NCBI GenBank assembly: GCA_030603485.1
Contig: JAUVXS010000027.1
Location: forward strand, 1 to 14,811
Source: Dehalococcoidia bacterium
Lineage (GTDB): Bacteria > Chloroflexota > Dehalococcoidia > GIF9 > AB-539-J10
Length of the DNA: 14,811 nt
Direction of reading: 5' to 3'
Below the pieces are notes generated by a model. It had not been told where the DNA came from and did not search any database. It saw only the letters and a list, made by a program, of their open reading frames with translations. Within the stretch, counting starts at the first letter, position 1, and every line of letters begins with the position of its first letter. Position numbers and translations under genes: made by a program. Below are positions 1 to 6,404 of this stretch, piece after piece.

Positions 1-2
1 TC

Positions 3-626
3 TTATCTCTTTGTTGCTCGCACAATCTTATCGATTACCTTAGTAATATCCTGCGAGGTATCAACAACAAGATGATTGCGAGAAATTTTTTCCCTGCGAG
101 GCTTCATTTTATTATACACTTCCCAATCGGCTTTCGAGTCATACTGGGGCACAGCTGCTCTTTCTCGAGCAAGAAGGCGTTGTCGCACCACTTCAAGGGG
201 AGCTTCAACCCAGACCAGGATGAGCTTTGCCCCTGCTCTTTCTGCAGCGCGGTAGAAATATTCCCGGTGGTGCTCCAACAGGTTTGTGGCATCAAAAATG
301 ACAGGTATTCCCTTGCTCAAAAGCTCCTCGATGAGAACATGACAAGCGGAGAAAAGCCGCTTGTTTTCATTTTCCTTATGCTGGGGGAAGGGGAACAGGA
401 TTTTTCGCAGAGTATCGCTTGCTAAGATGAGAAAAGACAACCTTTCTGCCAGCTTGTGGCAGAAAAAAGACTTGCCCGTGCCTGGCAAGCCACTGACCAC
501 TATAAGCGGAGGCTCTATCTGGGGTTGAGGTAAGCCATTAAGGCTTTGTTTCAATTTCTCTACATCTTCATCTAAGTCACCGGCCATAACATCATCATTA
601 TCACCATGAGTCAGCTTATGTGTCAA
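3..626 (-). CDS. P-loop kinase of the AAA_33 / zeta-toxin-like type
   Basis: Predicted cytoplasmic ATP-binding phosphotransferase of 207 aa; substrate unknown. A Walker A motif GLPGTGKS lies at residues 46-53, followed by ASDTLRK (69-75), where small-molecule and polynucleotide kinases of this fold keep a substrate-binding Asp. FDATNL (111-116) and an arginine-rich lid segment (149-156, RQRLLARE) complete the pattern seen in AAA_33 proteins, gluconate kinase-like and polynucleotide kinase-like enzymes. The C-terminus (VVDTSQDI near 187-194) is typical of the family. The frame opens with TTG at 626; an ATG at 587 (residue 14) is equally possible, and neither has a convincing ribosome site. The first 40 residues are acidic and look like an extension before the kinase fold. 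The gene stands alone, separated from the upstream signalling operon by a decayed region. The fold is clear; a toxin role is not supported because no antitoxin gene is adjacent. Confidence 0.8.
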   Translation of the reverse strand: MTHKLTHGDNDDVMAGDLDEDVEKLKQSLNGLPQPQIEPPLIVVSGLPGTGKSFFCHKLAERLSFLILASDTLRKILFPFPQHKENENKRLFSACHVLIEELLSKGIPVIFDATNLLEHHREYFYRAAERAGAKLILVWVEAPLEVVRQRLLARERAAVPQYDSKADWEVYNKMKPRREKISRNHLVVDTSQDITKVIDKIVRATKR

Positions 627-914
627 GATATTGAAGTCACAGTTCCACCTGCCATCATGGTTGAAGGGGCAGCAATGGAAAGAACATTTGTTACTCTAAT
701 ACCTGCTGAGGTGGCGAATCGCAAACCGCCCTTGACACACTTATAGCTATCTTTGAATTCTGTTTGGTCTAGATGTGTATGGTATCAAACTGATTTACCA
801 AAAGAGGTAAAAAAGCAGGTAATCCATGACCGCCACAAAGATTTGGCGCAAATCGAGCAGGCTTTCGGAAGCTGCATAACAGGTAGAAAATATCCAAGTT
901 CGATCGGCAACGAG
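627..914. other. Gene-poor spacer downstream of the signalling operon
   Basis: Apart from the transposase relic I see no gene here. A 46-codon plus-strand frame (606-746) overlaps the start of the P-loop kinase gene on the other strand and has no recognisable product. A short inverted repeat (gatttg-gcg-caaatc, 840-854) lies within the relic but is not followed by a T-run on either strand, so it is not a convincing terminator. The signalling operon must end in or before this stretch, but the termination site is not evident. Confidence 0.4.
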
Positions 915-929
915 TTAGGCTACTACTAG
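757..929 (+). pseudogene. Relic of a DDE transposase C-terminal region (IS1634/IS4-like)
   Basis: Positions 783-929 read YQTDLPKEVKKQVIHDRHKD followed by LAQIEQAFGSCITG. This resembles the segment of IS1634-type transposases in which 'KTDL' is followed by 'hdRYKDLaqvEqaFRt.Kt', containing the catalytic Glu. Restoring one A near position 789 joins it to an upstream frame reading LFGLDVYGIK, giving YGIKTDLPKEV, as expected for the family. Similarity fades after about 884 and the frame stops at 927-929. There is no start, no DD residues and no visible terminal inverted repeat, so this is a fragment of a dead element. Its end overlaps the 3' end of the minus-strand kinase gene. The family assignment is from memory of the motif, not from a search. 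Confidence 0.5.
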
Positions 930-2042
930 ATTCTTCTCTTCAGCGACTACAGGTAGTTCTACGGTAAAGACAGATCCCCTGTCAAGCTGGCTTTTGGCAT
1001 ATATCTGGCCATTGTGCTCAGTAATAATTCCGTAACAAACACTCAAGCCGAGACCTGTCCCCTGGCCAAACCCTCGGGTGCTGAAGAAAGGATCAAACAG
1101 ATGGACCAGGTTCGCTTCGGCGATCCCCGGACCATCGTCGGTAAATGATATCTGAATAGTGTCACTTATCAGCGCTGTCTTAATCAGGAGGCTGCCTTTA
1201 CCATGAGCCAGTTTCATCGCTGTCTCAGCGTTGATGACCAAATTAAGAAATGCTTGTTGCAGTAGAGTGGCATCAGCCATGATCGAAGGCAGTGCAGGGT
1301 CAAGCTGGGTAGTCACTGTTATGTTACTATCCTCTAGTGGATAGGCTCGCAGCTTCAGAGTAGCTTCTATTATGTCGTTAACATTGATATACGTTCGCTC
1401 CAGCTTCTGTTGCTGGGCAAATGTAAGCAGATTCTTCATAATGTCAGCTACCCGCTGGGCATTATCACCGATCGTCTTAACATCTTCCCTGGTATTCTCA
1501 GGAATATCTTCAGACATCACCATTTGAGCAAAACCGATGACACTGGTCAGGGGGTTGTTTATTTCGTGGGCAATGCCTTCCACCATCAATCCTAGTGAAG
1601 CCAGGCGGTTGGAGAGATTCAGTTGTAGCTGAAGTCGTCGTTCTTTTTCCTCGGCCTGCTTGCGCTCGATGGCATAGCGTATGGTACGCCTCAGTAAGTT
1701 TGTATCTACTTGCCCCTTAATCAGATAATCCTGGGCTCCTTCGTTGACTGCTTGAGTTCCTATCATTTCATCATTGAGGCCGGTTAGCACCACTATTGGT
1801 GTTTCTGACACTTGAGCGTAAGTCTTCTTGAGTGTTTCTAGCCCTTGGCTATCGGGGAGGCCGAGGTCCAAAAGAATCACTTCAACTCTATTCTGACTCA
1901 AGTACTCCATTGCTGCTTGTAGCCGGTCGGCGTATTTCACATCGAAAGTCACATTGCCAGCCTCTGCTAGCATCTCACTGATCAGGCGCCTATCGCCAGA
2001 GTTATCCTCAACTAATAGGATATTGATACGTTTATCGGCCAA
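915..2042 (-). CDS. Receiver-histidine kinase fusion (REC-HisKA-HATPase)
   Basis: Soluble 375-aa signalling protein. The N-terminal receiver (about 6-125) has the acidic pair E12/D13, phosphoacceptor D59 in LLDLGLPD, T87 and K109. A short helical linker leads to a kinase core with H159 in HEINNPLT (the HExxN arrangement of NtrB-like kinases, often with phosphatase activity). The ATPase domain shows an N-box (267-271), DDGPGI (302-307) and GQGTGLGL (327-334). There is no sensor or membrane segment, so input most likely comes through phosphorylation of the receiver by another kinase. The start is TTG at 2042, directly after the stop of the upstream receiver gene, and is fixed by a GGAGG site at 2051-2055 with 8-base spacing. 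It is the last gene of the operon. Its kinase core closely resembles that of the six-PAS kinase at the head of the operon, suggesting duplication. The phosphorelay partner is inferred, not shown. Confidence 0.9.
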   Translation of the reverse strand: MADKRINILLVEDNSGDRRLISEMLAEAGNVTFDVKYADRLQAAMEYLSQNRVEVILLDLGLPDSQGLETLKKTYAQVSETPIVVLTGLNDEMIGTQAVNEGAQDYLIKGQVDTNLLRRTIRYAIERKQAEEKERRLQLQLNLSNRLASLGLMVEGIAHEINNPLTSVIGFAQMVMSEDIPENTREDVKTIGDNAQRVADIMKNLLTFAQQQKLERTYINVNDIIEATLKLRAYPLEDSNITVTTQLDPALPSIMADATLLQQAFLNLVINAETAMKLAHGKGSLLIKTALISDTIQISFTDDGPGIAEANLVHLFDPFFSTRGFGQGTGLGLSVCYGIITEHNGQIYAKSQLDRGSVFTVELPVVAEEKNLVVA

Positions 2043-2495
2043 TTACCTTTCCTCCGTTTGCAGTTTTACGGTGGTTAACCAAAAATCAATGATTGACTTC
2101 ACCGCCCTAGTAAACTGTTCCAGGTCAATTGGCTTGGTGACATACCAATCCGCGTGCAGGTTTTGGGTCTTGACCACATCATTTATGTCTCTTGAGCCTG
2201 TAAGTATGATTACTGGGATGTGTTTCAACGCCGAGTCTTCTTTAACCTCCGCTAGTAGCTGCGAACCGTTCATTCGGGGCATGTTCAGGTCAAGCAGAAT
2301 GAGGTCGGGGAGGGGGGCATCGGCATACTCTCCTTTTCTGCGTAGGAAGGAAAGAGCCTCCACACCATCGTGCGCAGTATGTAGTTTGTTCTGTACCTTG
2401 CCAGCTTTAAGAGCTTCCACTGTAAGGCGAACGTCTCCCGGGTTATCGTCAACGATGAGAATCTCAATAGGTCGTTTGGCTGTCTTACTTTTCAT
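2043..2495 (-). CDS. Single-domain response regulator, Rcp1-like
   Basis: A 150-aa stand-alone receiver. Acidic pocket D16/D17, phosphoacceptor D69 in LLDLNMPRMNG, T99 and K121 in TKPID are all present. The long insert before the phosphoacceptor strand (FLRRKGEYADAPLPDLILLD) and the overall length are typical of Rcp1-type regulators, which usually partner PAS or phytochrome-like kinases with a SHDLQEPLR histidine box. That is the kind of kinase encoded immediately upstream. The ATG at 2495 overlaps the kinase stop by 4 bases (ATGA), with GGAGGTG at 2503-2509, so translation is probably coupled and the two products are likely cognate. It has no output domain and should act by protein contact or as a phosphate shuttle, perhaps to the REC-kinase fusion just downstream. 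Confidence 0.92.
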   Translation of the reverse strand: MKSKTAKRPIEILIVDDNPGDVRLTVEALKAGKVQNKLHTAHDGVEALSFLRRKGEYADAPLPDLILLDLNMPRMNGSQLLAEVKEDSALKHIPVIILTGSRDINDVVKTQNLHADWYVTKPIDLEQFTRAVKSIIDFWLTTVKLQTEER

Positions 2496-3637
2496 TCAGC
2501 TTCACCTCCAGCCATGTCGACACTGAAATAGAATGTTGAACCTTGTCCAGGTTGCGATTGTACCGAGATATGCCCACCATGTCGATCTACGATCTTCTTA
2601 CAGATCGCTAAGCCCATACCAGTTCCCTGATACTCCTCTTTGGTATGTAAGCGTCTGAAAATCTCAAAGATACTCTGGCTATGCTGAGGATCAATGCCGA
2701 TGCCATTATCCTTAACGGAGAAAGTCACCGTATTGTTCCTCCTCTGAGCCGAAATGTTGACTTGCGGTGCTTCTTCCCGACGAAACTTAATGGCGTTGCC
2801 GATCAGATTCTGAAACAACCGCACCAGCTGCCCCTCATCACCCATTATCGTGGGCAGGACATCATAACTTACCGACGCGCCACATTCTTCAATCGCTATC
2901 TTCAGATTGGCCATCGCTTGTTCAACGATATGTTCGCAGTTGACCAGGCTAAAAGGTTTCCCACGAGTGCCTACACGGGAATAATCTAGAAGATCGTGAA
3001 GCAACGTCTGCATCCTCTTGGCACCATCCACAGCATAAGCAATAAATTCATCTGCATCAGCGTCTAGCTTCTTGCTGTAGCGCTTGGCCAGTAGTTGAGT
3101 ATAGCTCGAAACCATGCGCAGCGGCTCTTGCAAATCATGTGAAATCACATAAGCAAATTGTTCCAGCTCAGTGTTAGAACGCTGCATCTCGTCTGTAATT
3201 TGCTTCAATCTCTCCTCCATCTGCTTGCGCTCAGTCACATCTATAAGGCTCCCCAGAGTTGCTCGTTTCCTCCGGTAGTAGATGGGAACAACTGTCTCCA
3301 TCACCCATTTGATCTTTGCCTGCTTATTAACAACCCTGAATTCGTATCCTAGAGAAGATCCTCCCTTCAGCATACTTACAGCGTTTTCCCGAACAGCATC
3401 TCTATCCTCTGGAAGGACAAAACTTAGAGAGGGCCTCCCTATCAGTTCATCTTCCTCGTAGCCCAAAATATAGGCGAATTGACGATTGACAAGTCGGAGA
3501 TGTCCATCCTGAATAATGTAGGTGCCGATTGGTGAGCGATAGAACAATATCCGGAATAGTTCCCTCGATTGCTTGATCTCACGTGCCATCACTTCCGACT
3601 TAGCAATCTGCTGGTCCATTTTCAACATTTGGTTCAT
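2492..3637 (-). CDS. PAS-domain histidine kinase (phytochrome-type kinase core)
   Basis: Soluble 381-aa kinase. A short N-terminal coiled-coil-like segment (1-30) precedes one PAS domain (about 30-138, ending DVTERKQ). The HisKA domain has H167 in ISHDLQEPLR and the ATPase domain has NLIGNAIKF (277-285), DNGIGID (310-316) and GTGMGL (338-343). The HDxxE box lacks the Thr/Asn of the ExxT/N phosphatase motif, so it may act mainly as a kinase. No transmembrane helix is visible, so it senses a cytoplasmic signal; no cofactor-binding residue can be assigned. Its PAS domain is clearly related to the first PAS of the 983-aa kinase (shared SPIG, EDELIGR/EDELLGR, PEDR, MLKG and KRATLG). The start ATG at 3637 has ACCTCC on the plus strand (GGAGGT) at 3650-3655 with a rather long 12-base spacer. 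A 143-base gap lies upstream. Confidence 0.92.
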   Translation of the reverse strand: MNQMLKMDQQIAKSEVMAREIKQSRELFRILFYRSPIGTYIIQDGHLRLVNRQFAYILGYEEDELIGRPSLSFVLPEDRDAVRENAVSMLKGGSSLGYEFRVVNKQAKIKWVMETVVPIYYRRKRATLGSLIDVTERKQMEERLKQITDEMQRSNTELEQFAYVISHDLQEPLRMVSSYTQLLAKRYSKKLDADADEFIAYAVDGAKRMQTLLHDLLDYSRVGTRGKPFSLVNCEHIVEQAMANLKIAIEECGASVSYDVLPTIMGDEGQLVRLFQNLIGNAIKFRREEAPQVNISAQRRNNTVTFSVKDNGIGIDPQHSQSIFEIFRRLHTKEEYQGTGMGLAICKKIVDRHGGHISVQSQPGQGSTFYFSVDMAGGEAE

Positions 3638-3643
3638 AATTTG

Positions 3644-3742
3644 TCAATTACCTCCATCTATTATCCGTCCCTCACCATAGACCACAGAAGGGCCTAATTG
3701 ATGAGTTATCACTTTGACCATCCCACATATCCGGCCTTTCAT
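3644..3742 (-). CDS. Possible small ORF upstream of, and in frame with, the PAS kinase
   Basis: A 32-codon frame starts ATG at 3742 (MKGRICGMVK...) and ends at TGA 3644-3646, two codons before the kinase ATG and in the same reading frame. Its last codons contain the kinase's GGAGGT ribosome site, so its translation could affect kinase expression. It has no strong ribosome site itself, no recognisable domain, and could be chance. It is the only coding potential I see in the 143-base gap (3638-3780). Confidence 0.2.
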   Translation of the reverse strand: MKGRICGMVKVITHQLGPSVVYGEGRIIDGGN

Positions 3743-3780
3743 ATTATTAATTACTCAGAAGTCGTTTGTTCACATTATCG

Positions 3781-4152
3781 CTAGCTTGATACCAGTAGTC
3801 GTCTCATTTCCTCCAGCAAGGACTCGCGGGTGAACGGCTTAGTTATATATCCGTCGGCACCCATCTCCTCGGCATACTTTTTATTTAGTTCATGGCCTAC
3901 GCCAGTGAGAATAACCACCGGGATTCCCTTAGTTGCCTGATCGGACTTGATTATAGAACAAGCAGCATATCCGTCCATCTTTGGCATCATAAGGTCCATC
4001 AGAATGAGAGCCGGGCGCTGTCCTTTTGCGATGTCTATTGCCTCCTCTCCGTCGGCTGCCTCGAAGACGATATACTCTTCCTCCAATATCCTGTTTACTA
4101 TTGATCTTATCCCCGGTTCGTCATCGGCTATTAGTATTTTTTGTTTGTCCAT
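3781..4152 (-). CDS. CheY/PilH-like single-domain response regulator
   Basis: A 123-aa receiver with nothing else. D10/D11, phosphoacceptor D53 in LMDLMMPKMDG, T83 in ILTG and K105 in TKPF are all in place, so it should be phosphorylatable. With no effector domain it probably works by binding another protein. It sits 11 bases after the PilT-like ATPase gene, and its AGGAG site (4161-4165) overlaps the end of that gene, so coupled expression is likely. By analogy with PilG/PilH, CheY-like proteins of chemosensory pili, a role in steering the pilus motor is plausible, but this is inference from position only. The kinase that phosphorylates it could be any of the three in the operon. Confidence 0.9.
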   Translation of the reverse strand: MDKQKILIADDEPGIRSIVNRILEEEYIVFEAADGEEAIDIAKGQRPALILMDLMMPKMDGYAACSIIKSDQATKGIPVVILTGVGHELNKKYAEEMGADGYITKPFTRESLLEEMRRLLVSS

Positions 4153-4163
4153 TTAATCATCTC

Positions 4164-5270
4164 CTATTTTTCTATTAAGTTACCGACAGTGCCTTGAAGC
4201 ACGTTTGCTTCATCCTGAGATTGAAGAAGCTTCTGCAATTTTACCGGCTGCCCACTTTTCATTAAGGCGTCTTCTAGCGTGACTATCTTCCTCTTTACCA
4301 AATCAGCCAACGCCTGGTCTAGAGTCTGCATCCCCTCTGGTTTACTCACCTCCATGGTAACAGGTATCTCGAAGACCTTCCCGTCACGAATATATTTTCT
4401 GATCGTATAGCTGGCCAGCATTATTTCAAAGGCGGCTATTCGCCCTCCATCAATGCGGGGGAGGAGAGCTTGGGATATTATCGCCTCTAGTACTTGTGAC
4501 AATTGTATTCTAATTTGCTGTTGCTGACCATAAGGGAATACGTCGATGATACGGTCAATAGACTGGGGAGCGTCGACAGTATGTAGCGTAGCGAGCACCA
4601 GGTGCCCAGTCTCAGCAGCTGTGATAGCTGTACTTATGGTGTCCAGGTCACGCATTTCCCCGATGACAAGCACGTCCGCATCATGGCGAAGAGCGTGTAT
4701 TGCTGCGGTGGCGAATGATTTGGTGTCATCCCCCAGGTCTCTTTGCCGGATGAGGCATTTTTTGTTGCGGAATATAAATTCAATAGGGTCCTCAATAGTA
4801 ATAACACTTCGGGTGGCATTATCATTAAGATGCCTGAGCATCGCTGATAGAGTAGTTGACTTACCACTACCGGAAGGACCAGTTACCAGAACAAGTCCTC
4901 GCGGCTTAAATATAAGTTCCTTGAAAATTTGGGGTAGTCCCCATTCATCAATAGACGGGATATAAAATGGTACAGACCGGAAGGCAAGGCTCATGACACC
5001 TCTCTGTCGCAATACGTTAACACGGAATCGGGCTAACCCGGGAACACTATAGGCGAAATCAAGCTCCCATTCTCTATCAAAAACCTGCCTCTGTTCCTGA
5101 GTAGACACCTGCTCCAGGGCGAGTTCAATATCTTTGGGGGTTAGTGGCGGCAAATCTTCTTGTGGTATAAGCTCACCATCAATACGGAGCACCGGTGGGC
5201 TTGGCACCGTGAGGTGCAAATCTGAAGCACCTTTGTTTACCATTAACTTAAGGAGTTCGTTTACTTCCAT
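4164..5270 (-). CDS. PilT-like type IV pilus motor ATPase
   Basis: A 368-aa hexameric secretion-type ATPase of the PilT/PilU family, expected at the inner face of the membrane, where it drives pilus retraction. The N-terminal domain starts canonically (ELLKLMVNKGASDLHL). Walker A is GPSGSGKST (131-139), the Asp box ITIEDPIEF (157-165), Walker B VLVIGEMRD (200-208) and the His box TGHLVLATLHT (221-231). SQALLPR (266-272) and GMQTLDQAL (313-321) are family signatures that separate it from PilB-type extension ATPases. The usual AIRNLIRE motif reads TIRKYIRD (289-296), which is degenerate. Length matches PilT (about 345-370 aa). The ATG at 5270 has no good ribosome site, and the gene lies 27 bases after the HD-GYP gene. 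No other pilus gene is in the window, so this is a motor gene embedded in a signalling operon. PilU-like accessory function is a good alternative to true PilT. Confidence 0.9.
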   Translation of the reverse strand: MEVNELLKLMVNKGASDLHLTVPSPPVLRIDGELIPQEDLPPLTPKDIELALEQVSTQEQRQVFDREWELDFAYSVPGLARFRVNVLRQRGVMSLAFRSVPFYIPSIDEWGLPQIFKELIFKPRGLVLVTGPSGSGKSTTLSAMLRHLNDNATRSVITIEDPIEFIFRNKKCLIRQRDLGDDTKSFATAAIHALRHDADVLVIGEMRDLDTISTAITAAETGHLVLATLHTVDAPQSIDRIIDVFPYGQQQQIRIQLSQVLEAIISQALLPRIDGGRIAAFEIMLASYTIRKYIRDGKVFEIPVTMEVSKPEGMQTLDQALADLVKRKIVTLEDALMKSGQPVKLQKLLQSQDEANVLQGTVGNLIEK

Positions 5271-5297
5271 TCTAACAATCCAGTAATCTAATAATAT

Positions 5298-6389
5298 TTA
5301 ATCACGACTAAGTTTGCTGGTTGCTACGTTCCGATCTTGATAATCTCGAGCATGCCCCTCAGATCCGCGACTTATTATCTTGAGAAAAGCATCGACTACT
5401 ACAGGGTCAAACTGAGTCCCAATACAACGTTTAATTTCCTCCAGAGCTTCTTCTCTCGATATTGCTGGCCGATATGGTCGGTCGGATGTCAGGGCATCAA
5501 AGGCATCGGCAACAGCGAGGATTCTGGCTCCCAGTGGTATGTCTTTGCCTGCTACAACCTGATTAAGCCCGTAGCCGTCATAATGGTCGTGGTGGTGCTC
5601 AATCATCTGAGTTATTCTCTCATTAACCACTGGCCGCACAATGTCGGCGCCGACATGAGTATGAATCATAATGTGCTCGTACTCTTCCGATGTCAGGCTG
5701 CCGGGCTTATTCTGGATAAGCTGGTCAACTGCAATCTTCCCGACGTCGTGGAGTAGACTTCCCCATCGTAGGTCCTGCAAATCCGTTGCGGATAAACCAA
5801 GTTCAGTGCCTAAAGCGAGCGCTATCTCGCTTACCCGGCGGGAATGTCCACCGGTGTACCTGTCCTTAGCTTCGAGGGCAGATGCCAGTGCCTCGATGGC
5901 ACCAAGGAAGATATTACTAATCTCTAGCGTCTGCTCCTCGACCTTTTCCTCCAGGTTTTGCTGGTACTCCTTGATCTTGAGCCGCAAAGCTCTTTTTTCG
6001 AGAGCCCTCCGTACGCTCAGGGGAACTTCGTCCAGGTCAAAAGGCTTGCAGATGTAGTCATCAGCCCCCTGTTGGAGGCACTGAGTTGCAACACTAACCT
6101 TAGAAACAACCGTAGCCATAACGACCGCCGTGTCAGGGTAGCCCGACTTTATCTCCGGGAGCAGCTCGGTTCCTGGCTTGTCGGGCAGCCTTATGTCCAG
6201 TACGACCAGAGCAATCGGACTGGCTGCCAGAATGTCCAGGGCTTTCTCAGCGGTAGCCGCTTCCTTGCACCGGTAGCCTTCTCTTGATAATCGCAGGTGA
6301 AGTACCTTCCTGATTCCAGCTTCATCATCGACGATAAGCAATGTTTCTGGAACTAGAACGCTTTTCCCGTTGGCGTTGGCCTGTTTCAT
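5298..6389 (-). CDS. REC-HD-GYP response regulator, putative c-di-GMP phosphodiesterase
   Basis: A 363-aa cytoplasmic regulator of RpfG-like architecture. The receiver (about 15-130) has D21/D22, phosphoacceptor D65 in VLDIRLPD and K115. A coiled-coil linker (about 132-160) leads to the HD-GYP domain (about 160-340) with HSRRVSEIA (182-190), HD at 214-215 in LLHDVGKIA, H243/H245 in MIHTHVGADI, HH at 266-267 and the downstream IPLGARILAVADAFDALTSD. These are the metal ligands and core motifs of enzymes that hydrolyse c-di-GMP. The signature GYP itself is replaced: DGYGLNQ (271-277) aligns with DGsGYPd, so Tyr-Pro becomes Leu-Asn. Metal ligands remain, so activity is likely but the protein-contact face may differ. 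The ATG at 6389 has GAGGGT at 6395-6400 and lies 15 bases after the six-PAS kinase, its probable phosphodonor. Confidence 0.92.
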   Translation of the reverse strand: MKQANANGKSVLVPETLLIVDDEAGIRKVLHLRLSREGYRCKEAATAEKALDILAASPIALVVLDIRLPDKPGTELLPEIKSGYPDTAVVMATVVSKVSVATQCLQQGADDYICKPFDLDEVPLSVRRALEKRALRLKIKEYQQNLEEKVEEQTLEISNIFLGAIEALASALEAKDRYTGGHSRRVSEIALALGTELGLSATDLQDLRWGSLLHDVGKIAVDQLIQNKPGSLTSEEYEHIMIHTHVGADIVRPVVNERITQMIEHHHDHYDGYGLNQVVAGKDIPLGARILAVADAFDALTSDRPYRPAISREEALEEIKRCIGTQFDPVVVDAFLKIISRGSEGHARDYQDRNVATSKLSRD

Positions 6390-6404
6390 AGCATACCCTC
6401 AATA

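Noticed and set aside
3..626. P-loop kinase as a zeta toxin of a toxin-antitoxin pair
   Set aside because: The fold is shared with many metabolic and nucleic-acid kinases, and no epsilon-like antitoxin gene lies next to it.
606..746. 46-codon plus-strand ORF opposite the start of the P-loop kinase gene
   Set aside because: It overlaps the kinase coding sequence antisense, lacks a ribosome site and matches no family I know.
840..854. Inverted repeat gatttg-gcg-caaatc as a terminator for the signalling operon
   Set aside because: The stem is short and AT-rich, no T-run follows on the minus strand, and it lies inside the transposase relic.
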